A stretch of DNA of 64,000 bases from UBA8389 sp035719105 (GCA_035719105.1 DASTGN010000008.1:62001-126000); one strand, 5' to 3'. Positions 35,759-45,870 are shown, counted from the first letter of the stretch. Notes: generated by a model from the sequence alone, not told the origin. A program made the numbers and translations.

Positions 35759-37252
35759 TTATTTTGTATGTATTACATTAAATTCATAAATGGAAGGCGG
35801 TGCTGTTGCCTTCAGAATTCTTAAACGAATCTCAGAAGTTTTATATATACCAGGGAAACGAATGACTTTGCAATCGCCCATCGTCCGATTGTCAGAATAA
35901 ATGGTCTTCCATTGATCCTTGACAAGAATATCAATGGTATAGGATTGAATGCGATTTACTCTGTAAGTAGAAAAAATATCGGTGGGATCGTTCGATTTTT
36001 GTACGTCTTGATATTCGAAAATAGCGATTTTATTGAATGATTCGTTGGGATTAAGCTTCACAACAAGCTCCGACTTGATTTCGGAAGACGCCCATCGAGT
36101 ACGCATGCCCCCATCTACAGCCATTTTAGCACCCCAATCACTGATGTTATTTTCCCAGACAGAGGTGGCATTCGCCTCTGCGCTCAAAGATATAATGCGG
36201 TCATTTTTAGGAAGTGGCCTGTTTTTCTTGATTCCAAGTCTTTTACCCAACAGGATGACTGCATTGGCATCTTGCTCCGTCAATTGTCCGGTAGTATCCG
36301 GTGGCACATTAACAACCAACACATTATTATTTGATGTGGTCCAATTAAACAACTGTTCCAATTCATCCAAATCCCTCGTTGGACCAGGGTTCGGTTTCTG
36401 AAACCATGTCCACTCCTTGCTTAGACAAATCGTGTGTTCAAACGGAAGGTAGTACGATTCACCTTGGTGCATGTATTGTTTCTTATCCTTCAAATGCGCA
36501 ATATTTGGATCCCACAATCTAAAGTCCGTCGGGAAATATTGAACGACATATTTGTTGTCGACCGTCATTAAATCAGGAATCACCAAATTATTTTCACCCT
36601 CTTTCTGTACTATGGTCAAATTGGTACCAATGGCACAATTGGGTTGAAGTTTTTTCACCGCTCTGTATACACGATCCAATTCCCAATCTTTTACAGGACG
36701 GTCCCAACTTCCATCAAACCAAAGTTCGCAAATGGGGCCATAATTCGTGAAGAGTTCCGTTAATTGGTTGATCATGTAATCCACATAATTGGAAAAATCT
36801 TTCGATTTATAACTTGGTTCATGTCGATCCCAAAGTGAATAATATAGTGCGAAACCTATATCATATTTTTTGCAGGCTTTTGCAACAGCAGCTACAACGT
36901 CTGTTTTTACAGGGCTGGAAGCCACATCATAGGTCGTAAATTGACTATCCCATAAACAGAAACCATCGTGGTGTTTCGTGGTTAATATTACATACCTAAA
37001 TCCAGCGTCGCGTGCCACCTTGACCCATTGGTCGCAATCAAGCGCAGTTGGATGGTACATTGTAGCAGGAAGGGATCCATCAGACCATTCCACCCCTGCA
37101 AAAGTATTGACTCCAAAATGCATGAACATTCCATATCCACGTTTTAATTGAAGTTTCTGTGTGACATTGGGCTTATCGGAAGGCACAATCACCTGGGCTT
37201 CAACCAACTGAATTGAAATCAACAGAAAGATTGTTAAAAAGGTCCTTTTCAT
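35759..37252 (-). CDS. GH29 alpha-L-fucosidase with C-terminal discoidin-like domain
   Basis: A 497-residue protein with a signal peptide (about 1-19, ending VEAQ). The GH29 barrel shows YGMFMHFGVNTF, LTTKHHDGFCLWDS and the nucleophile Asp in ELWFDGSW near residue 179. Residues about 350-497 form an F5/8-type (discoidin) sugar-binding module (KMAVDGGMRTRWASS). GH29 retains configuration and typically cleaves alpha-1,3/4 or 1,6 fucose, complementing the GH95 enzyme next to it. Its start overlaps the stop of the upstream gene by 4 bases (ATGA-type coupling). Confidence 0.92.
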   Translation of the reverse strand: MKRTFLTIFLLISIQLVEAQVIVPSDKPNVTQKLQLKRGYGMFMHFGVNTFAGVEWSDGSLPATMYHPTALDCDQWVKVARDAGFRYVILTTKHHDGFCLWDSQFTTYDVASSPVKTDVVAAVAKACKKYDIGFALYYSLWDRHEPSYKSKDFSNYVDYMINQLTELFTNYGPICELWFDGSWDRPVKDWELDRVYRAVKKLQPNCAIGTNLTIVQKEGENNLVIPDLMTVDNKYVVQYFPTDFRLWDPNIAHLKDKKQYMHQGESYYLPFEHTICLSKEWTWFQKPNPGPTRDLDELEQLFNWTTSNNNVLVVNVPPDTTGQLTEQDANAVILLGKRLGIKKNRPLPKNDRIISLSAEANATSVWENNISDWGAKMAVDGGMRTRWASSEIKSELVVKLNPNESFNKIAIFEYQDVQKSNDPTDIFSTYRVNRIQSYTIDILVKDQWKTIYSDNRTMGDCKVIRFPGIYKTSEIRLRILKATAPPSIYEFNVIHTK

Positions 37253-39225
37253 TTTCCAGAGAACTTGATCAATTTGACATCTTTTGGATCAACCGACAGT
37301 GACGTTTTCACATCAATGCTTTTGCCACTCCAAAGCTCTTTTACATATCTTAATTGGTTGGATTTCAAACCAATACGCTTAATTGGAAGCATTAGAGTCA
37401 AGGGCTTATCTGAATAATTGAAAATCGCATAATAAACATTCCCAACTTTGTCGGTATGGACAAACTGATTTTCCGATTTTTCTCCATCACCTTCCAAGGG
37501 TCTGAACGATTCACCCTGAGCAACTGCATTTACATCCGAGTTGGTAAGATATTTCAAAGCTTTTTCCTTACCTTCTTTCGAACCATCAGCACTAAAATCG
37601 TCCCCATTAATAAACAAACCGGTGATGACGGAAGATGTCACACGTGCTCTGTTTTCTCCATCAGTAGCCTGTTGCAACACCACATGGTCGGCATCATTGA
37701 ATGAATACACACGATCGATCCACCATCCGTAGGAAACCGCATTCATCGTATATTCGGTATCTTTGATTTTATTCCAGGCATCACAGGCAATACGTCTCGA
37801 TTGAGCATATTGCGAGGGAAAGATAGGGGAAATTGAAAGGTTGATGAACAGATCTCCAAAGTAATCATCCAGTAATTTCATTCCGTAATTATACGCTTGA
37901 ATTCCTGTGTTTATTTTGGCATCGTACCAATGATCGGCCTCCAATGAACCGTGTGTCATGAAATCCATCTTTACATACGAAAAACCACAACGGTGAAACA
38001 ATTCCGCCGTTTTAATCATTTGTGCTTTGACGGCAGGATGGGTAGGATCAAGTGCATAAGCTCCATCCAAATCTTGCGGTTTGCCATTTGCATATAAATA
38101 CACATCCTTATAGGTATACTGTGGGGCATCGGAAAGCGTCCTATCCGGGTTTTTTCCCCAATCCGCAAAAGGTGTCCAATATACGCCAGCTTCCTGGCCA
38201 TTGGACTTGCAACGATTTACAAAGTCTTTCAGTTGCTCCTCTGTAAAACTGTTCCAACCAGAGTCCAATCCAATATAAACGGTGTGGTCCGCATTCAAAA
38301 AATGATTGTTTTGGAGGTTATTTTTAAAGAAATCAGAAACCTCCATTGCTTTCGAATAATTAAGCTTGAACTGAAGCACGCCCCAACTGTTCCAACCAAA
38401 GGGAACCGCTTTATTCCATGACCGAGGTGGAGCAATACTGGCATTGGCATCAGCAAAGCATTCCAAACCGGTTCTCCAGTCATTGAACCTACCCACAAAA
38501 ATTTTGGGAGATCGTATCAGATTGCCCTGAATCAAGCCATGGGGCTTTGAATCCCTGGTCATTTCGTCTGCAATTCCTCCGAAACAATTCAAAGTCGTAA
38601 TCTGTTGATTTGCTGAAGTCATTTCAACGGCAGATTTCCAAATAGAATGATCAACAGAGCCGATGACTAAACCATGTCTGGTTGAGTTGTCAAAAATGGC
38701 AGTAACCTCATAACTGGTCAGTTTTTTAAAATTCAATGGATACGATTGAAAACGAACCCATTTGTCATTGTCGAAAGGAACAAACAGTGCTCTTTGATTG
38801 TCTGAAAATCCAATTTTGGAGTTCAGTGCAACAACAATTGGAGCCATGTAGTTCGACTTCAAAAGCTGCTTGCTTTGAAGAATAAAATCGGTCAACACAT
38901 AGTCTTTTCCTTTTTGAAAATAAAAGTGCTGGATTAACTCCGGGTAGATTACGGAACGATAGACGATGGAAATGGATTGTTTTTCGCAAATGACACGGTC
39001 AATTTGGTATTGATTGGATGAAATTGTGTCATCATTGAGTTTATAAGCAACTTGGATATTTTCCAAAATAGGTAGACGGTCCCTATAAAGGCTGACTGCC
39101 TTTTTTTCAGGATCAACCACTAACTTCCAGTTGTTCAAAGTATAAATGTTCTGTAGCGATGATGAACAGAACAAAACCGCCAACAACAGGGATAGCGTGT
39201 AACTTTTCAGGGTATTCAGGTGCAT
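37249..39225 (-). CDS. Clan GH-D alpha-galactosidase-like enzyme (GH27/GH36 relative), secreted
   Basis: A 658-residue protein with an N-terminal export signal (about 1-25; the Cys in LLAVLFCSS is not a good lipobox). A 250-residue beta-sandwich domain comes first, then the barrel starting PFGWNSWGVLQFKLNYSKAM. The nucleophile Asp is in YVKMDFMTHG near residue 420 and the acid/base Asp in RRIACDAW near 482, as in clan GH-D. A C-terminal beta domain follows. The length and the long N-terminal sandwich do not match classic GH27, so it may belong to a less-studied GH36/GH27 branch acting on alpha-galactosides or related sugars. Confidence 0.8.
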   Translation of the reverse strand: MHLNTLKSYTLSLLLAVLFCSSSLQNIYTLNNWKLVVDPEKKAVSLYRDRLPILENIQVAYKLNDDTISSNQYQIDRVICEKQSISIVYRSVIYPELIQHFYFQKGKDYVLTDFILQSKQLLKSNYMAPIVVALNSKIGFSDNQRALFVPFDNDKWVRFQSYPLNFKKLTSYEVTAIFDNSTRHGLVIGSVDHSIWKSAVEMTSANQQITTLNCFGGIADEMTRDSKPHGLIQGNLIRSPKIFVGRFNDWRTGLECFADANASIAPPRSWNKAVPFGWNSWGVLQFKLNYSKAMEVSDFFKNNLQNNHFLNADHTVYIGLDSGWNSFTEEQLKDFVNRCKSNGQEAGVYWTPFADWGKNPDRTLSDAPQYTYKDVYLYANGKPQDLDGAYALDPTHPAVKAQMIKTAELFHRCGFSYVKMDFMTHGSLEADHWYDAKINTGIQAYNYGMKLLDDYFGDLFINLSISPIFPSQYAQSRRIACDAWNKIKDTEYTMNAVSYGWWIDRVYSFNDADHVVLQQATDGENRARVTSSVITGLFINGDDFSADGSKEGKEKALKYLTNSDVNAVAQGESFRPLEGDGEKSENQFVHTDKVGNVYYAIFNYSDKPLTLMLPIKRIGLKSNQLRYVKELWSGKSIDVKTSLSVDPKDVKLIKFSGK

Positions 39226-39274
39226 AGCTTCTTAGATGTACAAATAAAAATATATTAAGGTCGTCAAAAAATAG

Positions 39275-39284
39275 AGGAATTCCT
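39275..39284. repeat. 10-bp palindrome AGGAATTCCT upstream of the GH-D gene
   Basis: A perfect self-complementary decamer 50 bases before the start at 39225. It may be an operator; no copy was seen in the other PUL intergenic regions. Confidence 0.4.
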
Positions 39285-39287
39285 TTT

Positions 39288-39341
39288 CAACATGGATAAT
39301 ATTCTTATGAATTTGTCCATTTCTGAATCTAATCCATGTTG
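39288..39341. repeat. 10-bp perfect inverted repeat upstream of the GH-D gene
   Basis: CAACATGGAT (39288-39297) and ATCCATGTTG (39332-39341) are exact complements separated by 34 bases. They lie in the 189-base gap between the GH36 stop at 39415 and the GH-D start at 39225. This could be a regulator binding pair or a long-loop hairpin; no T-run follows, so terminator function is unlikely. Confidence 0.55.
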
Positions 39342-39414
39342 GTTTGAAAACACATCATTTACTGATTGTAAAGCAATATTGGATGTCATTCGAATTTAAT
39401 GGTTAGGTATCATT

Positions 39415-41619
39415 TCAAGGTTTTTCAGTCAAAAGCAAAACCGAACTATCAAACGGATTGCCAATGTTTAAACTGACTCCAACTTTCATTAAGTATTCTC
39501 CAGTATAAACTTTACCACTGCCATGGAATGATTGTTGTCCTTTCCAAGTGTTAATCTCGGTAATCTCATAGTTTTTTTCGGCGTTCAAACCACGAAGCTT
39601 AACTTCGAAAAAGGTGGTTCTAGCATGGTATTTCAAGCTGTAGGCAAAAAAAACTGCTTGTCCTTTATCCTTGGCCACATACATCAACGAAGCCCAACCA
39701 TTCTCATCATAGGGTGAAATAAGTCGATACAAATCTCCCATTTGAACGATAGGCCGAATTAGTTTGTAATTGGAAATTCCTTGCTTGGCAAACTCGTACT
39801 CATCACCTTTCAAATCCTTGGGTTGCAATTCCATTCCCAAACGACCAGACATGGCCACGTCAAAACGGAACTTTAGTGGGGTTATCATGCCCGTCTGATG
39901 ATTCGGACTCGTTGAAACATGAGCCGCCGTTGCTTGTGCAGGGAAAAAAGTATTTGATCCATATTGAATGAATACACGATCCACGGCATTGGTATTATCG
40001 CTGGCCCAAAATTCATCGTGGAATTTTAATGCGCAAAAATCGAGTCTTCCACCTCCCGATGAACACAACTGTATCTCCGTATTTGGGTATTTCAAACGAA
40101 TTCTATCCATTACACTATACAATCCTTTCACATAGTCATACCAAAACTTTGTTTGCTCCATCGCAGGCAAATAGTCGGAACCCACATTGTCAACATGTCG
40201 GTTGGCATCCCATTTGATGTAAGAGATATTGGGCGATAAGTTTAAAACCCCTTCAAAGGTTTTGAAAACAAAGTCCTGAACTTGGGGGTTTGTCAAATCC
40301 AACAACCATTGGTTGCGCATGGTCAGAATGTCACGTTTTCCGCTTTTGACGATCCATTCGGGGTGATTTTCAGCCAGATTGCTTTGTGGATTCACCATCT
40401 CAGGTTCCATCCAAATTCCAAACCTGAGTCCTTTGCTAACAGCATAGTCAGCCAAATATCCTATACCATGAGGTAACTTACTGCTGTTCACCTGCCAATC
40501 ACCCAAACCCGCATGATCATTGTCTCTTGGGTATTTGTTTCCGAACCATCCATCGTCAAGAACGAACATTTCAATTCCAAAATCAGATGCGTGATCCATC
40601 ATTTCAGTCAACGTTTTTTCGTTGAACGAAAAATATGCGCCTTCCCAACTATTCAAGAGAATGGGATTCAATTGATCTCCATGAGCCAGGGCGTACCTTC
40701 TGGACCAGTCGTGAAAGTTTCTGCTCACCTGCCCCTTACCTGATTCACTGTATGTTAAAATCATTTCAGGTGTTCTAAAAACTGCACCCGGTTTTAGTTG
40801 ATATTCAGAAGCAAATGGATTTATGCCACTTAGAATATTTAAAACACCACTTTCGTCATATTCGAACGAAAGGTTGAAATTTCCCGACCATGCCAGCGAC
40901 CCCCCGTATACTTCGCCTGAATTTTCATCTGCCGGCGCATCGAGCGAAATTAAAAAAGAAGGATTCTCCGATTGTGTCGTGCGAACTCCCTTCTTAGATT
41001 CAATAACTTTGATACCTGGGGTCAATTTTTCTTCATTCATCTGCATTTCATGTGCCCACGTTCCATAAAAATGTGTCAAATAATAGGCTCCGGCATGAAG
41101 TGGAATATACGATGAAGCGATGTTGCCCAAAATGATTTGTTTCTTTTCTGTATGCATGACAGTGATGGATTCGCTGATGATGTTTTCCTTTTGAAAGGCA
41201 ATCAGATGTACATCAACAAAAACTGGATACAGCTTATCTTTCAAATGCACGATAGTTTCCACCCGATTCTCATCGAGTTGCTTGGAATCAGTGCCCGTAT
41301 ACACCAGCTCCGTGGTCAAAACACCATCTGAGTGTGTAATTCTTAATGCTGGTGTCAGATACTGACGTCCGCCATAGGCTGGATAAAGTTGAGGTGCGGC
41401 ATCCTGTTCAGTATCAGGTTGTCCTTTATAACCCCGATTTGAAAGGGACTTTTGATCCGACAATTTACTGCCCCAATATTGAAAGGTAACTTTTTCATTG
41501 AGTTTTGCTGAAAAAATCATCGACATGTCTTTGGTTTCGACCCCAATCAACTCGGTTTGTTGAGCGATTAAAAATCCCGTGCTCAACACATAAAATAAAC
41601 TTAACAATTTGATTCTCAT
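39415..41619 (-). CDS. GH36 alpha-galactosidase, secreted (copy 1)
   Basis: A 734-residue protein with a signal peptide (about 1-20, ending LIAQ), the usual size for bacterial GH36. The barrel carries EMFVLDDGWFGNKYPRDND, the nucleophile Asp in YIKWDANRH near residue 471 and the acid/base Asp in WASDNTNA near 540, plus the CSSGGGRLDF loop. It removes terminal alpha-galactose in the periplasm. A second in-frame ATG lies 9 bases upstream (41628). It is divergent from the hybrid sensor gene, with a 12-bp inverted repeat between them, and is a paralogue of the enzyme at 46918-49104. Confidence 0.93.
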   Translation of the reverse strand: MRIKLLSLFYVLSTGFLIAQQTELIGVETKDMSMIFSAKLNEKVTFQYWGSKLSDQKSLSNRGYKGQPDTEQDAAPQLYPAYGGRQYLTPALRITHSDGVLTTELVYTGTDSKQLDENRVETIVHLKDKLYPVFVDVHLIAFQKENIISESITVMHTEKKQIILGNIASSYIPLHAGAYYLTHFYGTWAHEMQMNEEKLTPGIKVIESKKGVRTTQSENPSFLISLDAPADENSGEVYGGSLAWSGNFNLSFEYDESGVLNILSGINPFASEYQLKPGAVFRTPEMILTYSESGKGQVSRNFHDWSRRYALAHGDQLNPILLNSWEGAYFSFNEKTLTEMMDHASDFGIEMFVLDDGWFGNKYPRDNDHAGLGDWQVNSSKLPHGIGYLADYAVSKGLRFGIWMEPEMVNPQSNLAENHPEWIVKSGKRDILTMRNQWLLDLTNPQVQDFVFKTFEGVLNLSPNISYIKWDANRHVDNVGSDYLPAMEQTKFWYDYVKGLYSVMDRIRLKYPNTEIQLCSSGGGRLDFCALKFHDEFWASDNTNAVDRVFIQYGSNTFFPAQATAAHVSTSPNHQTGMITPLKFRFDVAMSGRLGMELQPKDLKGDEYEFAKQGISNYKLIRPIVQMGDLYRLISPYDENGWASLMYVAKDKGQAVFFAYSLKYHARTTFFEVKLRGLNAEKNYEITEINTWKGQQSFHGSGKVYTGEYLMKVGVSLNIGNPFDSSVLLLTEKP

Positions 41620-41629
41620 TTTACACATA

Positions 41630-41669
41630 ATTTATTCCAAAAAATAAAGGGCTTAGATTTGGAATAAAT
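41630..41669. promoter_or_regulatory. 12-bp perfect inverted repeat in the divergent GH36/hybrid-sensor promoter region
   Basis: ATTTATTCCAAA (41630-41641) and TTTGGAATAAAT (41658-41669) are exact complements with a 16-base spacer, centres about 28 bases apart. The left arm begins 2 bases from the upstream-most possible GH36 ATG (41626-41628). It could be the operator for a dimeric AraC-type output domain or an RNA hairpin in the GH36 leader. Position and perfection make chance unlikely in a 217-base gap. Confidence 0.65.
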
Positions 41670-41802
41670 ATACCGTCAAATTGTTGCTTGAATTCTATAG
41701 GAAGAAGTCAATAAATGATAAATTCGTCTCGATATGCCAAATAATCAGTACTATTAGGGTAATCTTTCTATTTTTTGCTACCAGCTTTACGATTGCATTC
41801 TC

Positions 41803-41810
41803 TATTTTTG
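41803..41810 (+). promoter_or_regulatory. -7 promoter motif for the hybrid sensor gene
   Basis: TATTTTTG, exact TAnnTTTG match, 36 bases before the ATG at 41846. It supports that start over the earlier in-frame codon at 41681. Confidence 0.5.
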
Positions 41811-41845
41811 CAATGAACCATTTTTACTATTTAAAAATTGAAATC

Positions 41846-44800
41846 ATGAAAAGGAACATGCTTCTGATCCTATTGATGCTATTTAGTTTGTGCTCTGAAA
41901 TATTCCCAAATTCATTGGATTATTACTTTACGCGCATCAATGGTGAAAACGGTTTATCGCAAAACAATGTCAAATCTATCCTTCAGGACAGTTGGGGTTT
42001 CATGTGGTTTGGTACCAGAAACAAACTGAATCGTTACGACGGAATTTCTATTAAAGTCTTTGATGTAATCGATCAGGAAAGTAAAAGAACCAACAACAAT
42101 ATTGCTGCACTTTTTGAAGATTCAAACAAACATCTTTGGGTAGGAACCGACAAAGGAATCTTTCTTTTCGATCCAATGACTGAAAAATTCAGTTTTTTTG
42201 GAATGAAAACGGCAAAAGGCATTCAAATAAACGATTGGGTTTCTGACATTAAAAGTGACGCAGACAATAATATCTGGATTGTAATACCCAATCAAGGTTT
42301 ATTCGAATACGTATCGTCTGAAAAAAGACTTGTTCACTTCTCGCTTGGCAGCAACAAACTCCCTGATCAAGGCAATCCGGAATGTATGTGCATTGAAAAA
42401 AACGGTTCGGTTTGGATAGGTACTAACAGAGCAGGTGTTTATTTATACAATAAGTACAAAAAAAAGTTCATCCAATATTTGGGTGATAAAAATGGAAACA
42501 GCCTAAAGGGACAAAACATCTACACCATGTGCGATTACGGCGATGAACTCGTCATAGGCGTTCACGAAGGCAAATTAATGAAGTTGCACAAAAGGAAAAA
42601 CATATTGACCGAGGTCAATGCTCCAGAGGTAAACTATAAGATCATACGTTGTGTAAAAAATTTCAACGAAAAAATATGGGTGGGAACCCAATTCGGTCTT
42701 TTTATTATCGATGAGAAGCGCAATCACGTTGCTCATGTGAGGGAAGTGCTTGCCAATCCACACTCCCTCGGTGACAACGTCGTCGAAAAAATTTATCAGG
42801 ATAAGGAGGGTGGCATTTGGGTTGGAACTTATTTTGGAGGTTTGTCGTACTTGCCAAATCAGGGTATGAACTTTGAAAAATACACTCCCACGTTGGAACC
42901 CGGCACCATCACCAGTAAACGCATCAGTGCAATGAAAGAAGGTGAGGATGGAAAAATTTGGGTTGGTACCGAGGACGGAGGTTTGAACATTCTGAATCCC
43001 GCGACTAAAACCTTTTCCAGGTTAGACAAAAATGCCAATGGAATGTACAATCAGAAAATTTTATCCATTTTGCTTCAACCAGATAAAGCTTGGATCGGAT
43101 TTTTTAAAAACGGTGTCGACATTTATAAAATCCCAGGTTATGGAAAGACTCATTATTCCGGTACGCAACTGGGTTTGTATGAAGCCAGCCCCTATGCGTT
43201 GTACGAGGATCGTTACGGGAAAGTATGGTTGGGAAATGGTTGGGGGGTCTTTTTGTATGATCATGAAGCGAAACGGTTCAAACGCGTAGAAGAATTCGGA
43301 TTGCTTTATGTTTACGACATTTTGGAAGACTCTGAAGGAAATATTTGGGTGGCGACCATGGGCAAAGGAGTGTTTCGATATGATCCTGCGACCCATGCGC
43401 TCAAACATTTTGCAAATTCGATCGACGACCCACATTCACTCAGTTCCAATTCAGTGAGCAGTATTTCTGAAACGACCGATGGAGCCATCTGGTTTTCGAC
43501 TGATCGTGGAGGAATATCAAGGTATAATAAGAATACCGACAACTTTACCTCTTTTTCTATTGCAGAAGGCTTACCCGACGATGTAGCCTACAAAATTCTC
43601 GAAGACAACCATCAGAATTTGTGGTTTGGCACCAACAAGGGTCTTGTTCGGTTCAATCCGGCTTCCAAGGAAATTCGAATATTCACCAAAAATGATGGAC
43701 TTTTGGGGAATCAGTTCAATTACAAATCGGCATTGGAAACCAAATCGGGAAAGTTATACTTTGGCAGTTTCGATGGGTTGATCGCTTTTGACCCCAATCA
43801 ATTCAAAGAAAACAAATACATTCCGCCAGTATACATCACCAAACTAAGTATTTATAATAAGGAGCCTATCATTGGAGAAGATCAATCACCTCTTCAAAAA
43901 AGCATCATCCATTCTGAACAAATTATTTTGCATCACAACCAATCGAACATAAGCTTCGACTTTGTTGCATTGAGTTACACGGCCCCAAAATCGAACAGGT
44001 ATGCCTATATGATGGAAAACCTAGAAAACGAATGGACATATACCACTGATAATCACAGTGTTTCCTATTCAAAATTACCCCCTGGAGATTATGTGTTCAG
44101 GGTAAAGGGAACCAACAACGATGGGTTGTGGAATACGCGCGAAACAAGGCTGAAGGTTGTTATCCGACCTCCCTGGTGGCAGTCCCAGTTAGCAATTTTT
44201 TTGTATTTCGTACTGATGATTATGTCACTTTATTACTATATACGTTGGAACAATCAAAAGCACGAACGGAACAATTTGGAAAAACGACGGTTGTTCGAAG
44301 CGGAAAAAGAAAAAGAACTTTACAGCGCAAAAGTTGAATTCTTTACAGATATAGCACACGAAATCAGAACGCCGTTGACGCTTATAAATGGCCCCTTGGA
44401 ATCCATTAAAGAATTGAACATAGACGATGTTGAGGTACAGAAAAACATCCACATTATGGAAGAAAACACCAATCACCTTCTGTCTCTGATCAATCAATTA
44501 TTGGACTTCAGAAAAATAGACAATAATAAGTATTTGCTTAAATTGAATTCATGCAACATCAATCAAATTCTGGAAAATATCAACGAACAATTTACAGCAC
44601 TTTCAAAACAAAATAATAAAATCATTGAATTGATTTTGCCTTCTTTTTCAATAGAAGCTCCGGTTGATGTCGAGGGGCTTACCAAAGTTTTGAACAATCT
44701 GTATGTCAACGCATTGAAATATTCTGTCAAAGATATTCGCATCGAATTGTCCCAACCAAATGATCGGTATTTTTCCATTCGAATCAACAACGATGGAACG

Positions 44801-45847
44801 CAAATTCCCAAAGACGAGTGTGATAAGATTTTTGATCCTTTCTACCAATTGGATAAGAACCGCAATGCAACGGCCAGCACAGGGATTGGCTTGTCCTTAG
44901 CTCGCTCCATTGCAAAATTGCACAATGGATATTTGTATTTGGATACGACTGTGCTGGACGCAAATTCATTCGTTCTGGAATTGCCTTTGACTCAAGGGGA
45001 TCAATCCAAGATTGATCATAGAAATGCCCCTATCGAAGAGACCAATTCCACCCTGTTAGAATCTGGTAAAAGCGTTAAGAACTTACCCACTTTATTAATA
45101 TTGGAAGACAACGTCGAAATGCTCACTTTTCTTGCCGATAAACTTCAAACTAAGTTTATTGTAGAAAAGGCAAAAAATGGAGTGGAAGGCCTTCGTATAC
45201 TCGGTGAAAAAAATGTAGATATCATTATTAGTGATGTCATGATGCCCGATATGAACGGATTTGAATTCTGTTCACAAGTGAAAAACAATATTGAGTTCAG
45301 CCATATTCCTGTTGTTTTACTCACTGCGAAAAACGATTTGGATAGCAAAATACAGGGCATTTCCACCGGAGCGGACGCTTATATTGAAAAGCCTTTTGCT
45401 TACAACTACCTGACTGCTCAATTACAAACGTTGCTTCAAAATAGAATGCGTGAGCGGGAAGCGTTCATGCAAAAGCCATTTTTGCCAATCCAACAAATCG
45501 GAATGAATAAGGCAGATGAGAAATTCATTGAAAAAATAGTTGAAATTATTACTGAATATCTGACTGATGTAAGTTTTGGAGTTGAAAAGCTTTCGGAATT
45601 GGTTTATATGAGTCGATCCAGTTTGCATCGAAAAATCACTGCACTGACAGATTTGACACCCATCGATTTTATACGCGTCATTCGACTGAAGAAAGCGGCT
45701 GAAATGATCCAGGAAGGGAAATACAGAGTGGGCGAAGTTTGCTATCTGGTAGGCATCAACTCTCCCTCCTATTTTATCAAATTATTTCAAAAGCAATTCG
45801 GCATGACTCCCAAGGAATTTCAGAATCTGAATTCGGGAAAAGAATAA
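41846..45847 (+). CDS. Hybrid two-component system sensor/regulator (HTCS)
   Basis: A 1333-residue one-protein signalling system controlling PULs. Order: signal peptide (about 1-22); a two-propeller periplasmic sensor with repeated W-x-G-T motifs such as GFMWFGTRN and HLWVGTDKGIF (about 25-700); a Y_Y_Y domain (about 705-770); one membrane helix (about 780-800); histidine kinase with DIAHEIRTPLTLI (phospho-His near 838) and the ATPase blocks; a receiver (about 1080-1195) with phospho-Asp in IISDVMMPDMNG near 1129; and a C-terminal AraC-type HTH (about 1230-1333). It senses a glycan fragment directly and activates the enzyme and SusCD genes. The extra residues encoded from 41681 are rejected because the promoter motif lies inside them. 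Confidence 0.95.
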   Translation: MKRNMLLILLMLFSLCSEIFPNSLDYYFTRINGENGLSQNNVKSILQDSWGFMWFGTRNKLNRYDGISIKVFDVIDQESKRTNNNIAALFEDSNKHLWVGTDKGIFLFDPMTEKFSFFGMKTAKGIQINDWVSDIKSDADNNIWIVIPNQGLFEYVSSEKRLVHFSLGSNKLPDQGNPECMCIEKNGSVWIGTNRAGVYLYNKYKKKFIQYLGDKNGNSLKGQNIYTMCDYGDELVIGVHEGKLMKLHKRKNILTEVNAPEVNYKIIRCVKNFNEKIWVGTQFGLFIIDEKRNHVAHVREVLANPHSLGDNVVEKIYQDKEGGIWVGTYFGGLSYLPNQGMNFEKYTPTLEPGTITSKRISAMKEGEDGKIWVGTEDGGLNILNPATKTFSRLDKNANGMYNQKILSILLQPDKAWIGFFKNGVDIYKIPGYGKTHYSGTQLGLYEASPYALYEDRYGKVWLGNGWGVFLYDHEAKRFKRVEEFGLLYVYDILEDSEGNIWVATMGKGVFRYDPATHALKHFANSIDDPHSLSSNSVSSISETTDGAIWFSTDRGGISRYNKNTDNFTSFSIAEGLPDDVAYKILEDNHQNLWFGTNKGLVRFNPASKEIRIFTKNDGLLGNQFNYKSALETKSGKLYFGSFDGLIAFDPNQFKENKYIPPVYITKLSIYNKEPIIGEDQSPLQKSIIHSEQIILHHNQSNISFDFVALSYTAPKSNRYAYMMENLENEWTYTTDNHSVSYSKLPPGDYVFRVKGTNNDGLWNTRETRLKVVIRPPWWQSQLAIFLYFVLMIMSLYYYIRWNNQKHERNNLEKRRLFEAEKEKELYSAKVEFFTDIAHEIRTPLTLINGPLESIKELNIDDVEVQKNIHIMEENTNHLLSLINQLLDFRKIDNNKYLLKLNSCNINQILENINEQFTALSKQNNKIIELILPSFSIEAPVDVEGLTKVLNNLYVNALKYSVKDIRIELSQPNDRYFSIRINNDGTQIPKDECDKIFDPFYQLDKNRNATASTGIGLSLARSIAKLHNGYLYLDTTVLDANSFVLELPLTQGDQSKIDHRNAPIEETNSTLLESGKSVKNLPTLLILEDNVEMLTFLADKLQTKFIVEKAKNGVEGLRILGEKNVDIIISDVMMPDMNGFEFCSQVKNNIEFSHIPVVLLTAKNDLDSKIQGISTGADAYIEKPFAYNYLTAQLQTLLQNRMREREAFMQKPFLPIQQIGMNKADEKFIEKIVEIITEYLTDVSFGVEKLSELVYMSRSSLHRKITALTDLTPIDFIRVIRLKKAAEMIQEGKYRVGEVCYLVGINSPSYFIKLFQKQFGMTPKEFQNLNSGKE

Positions 45848-45870
45848 CGTAAAACGGTTGAAGCAACAGG

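Noticed and set aside
41681..41845. N-terminal extension of the hybrid sensor by 55 residues
   Set aside because: The extension contains the -7 promoter motif and precedes a normal signal peptide beginning at 41846.
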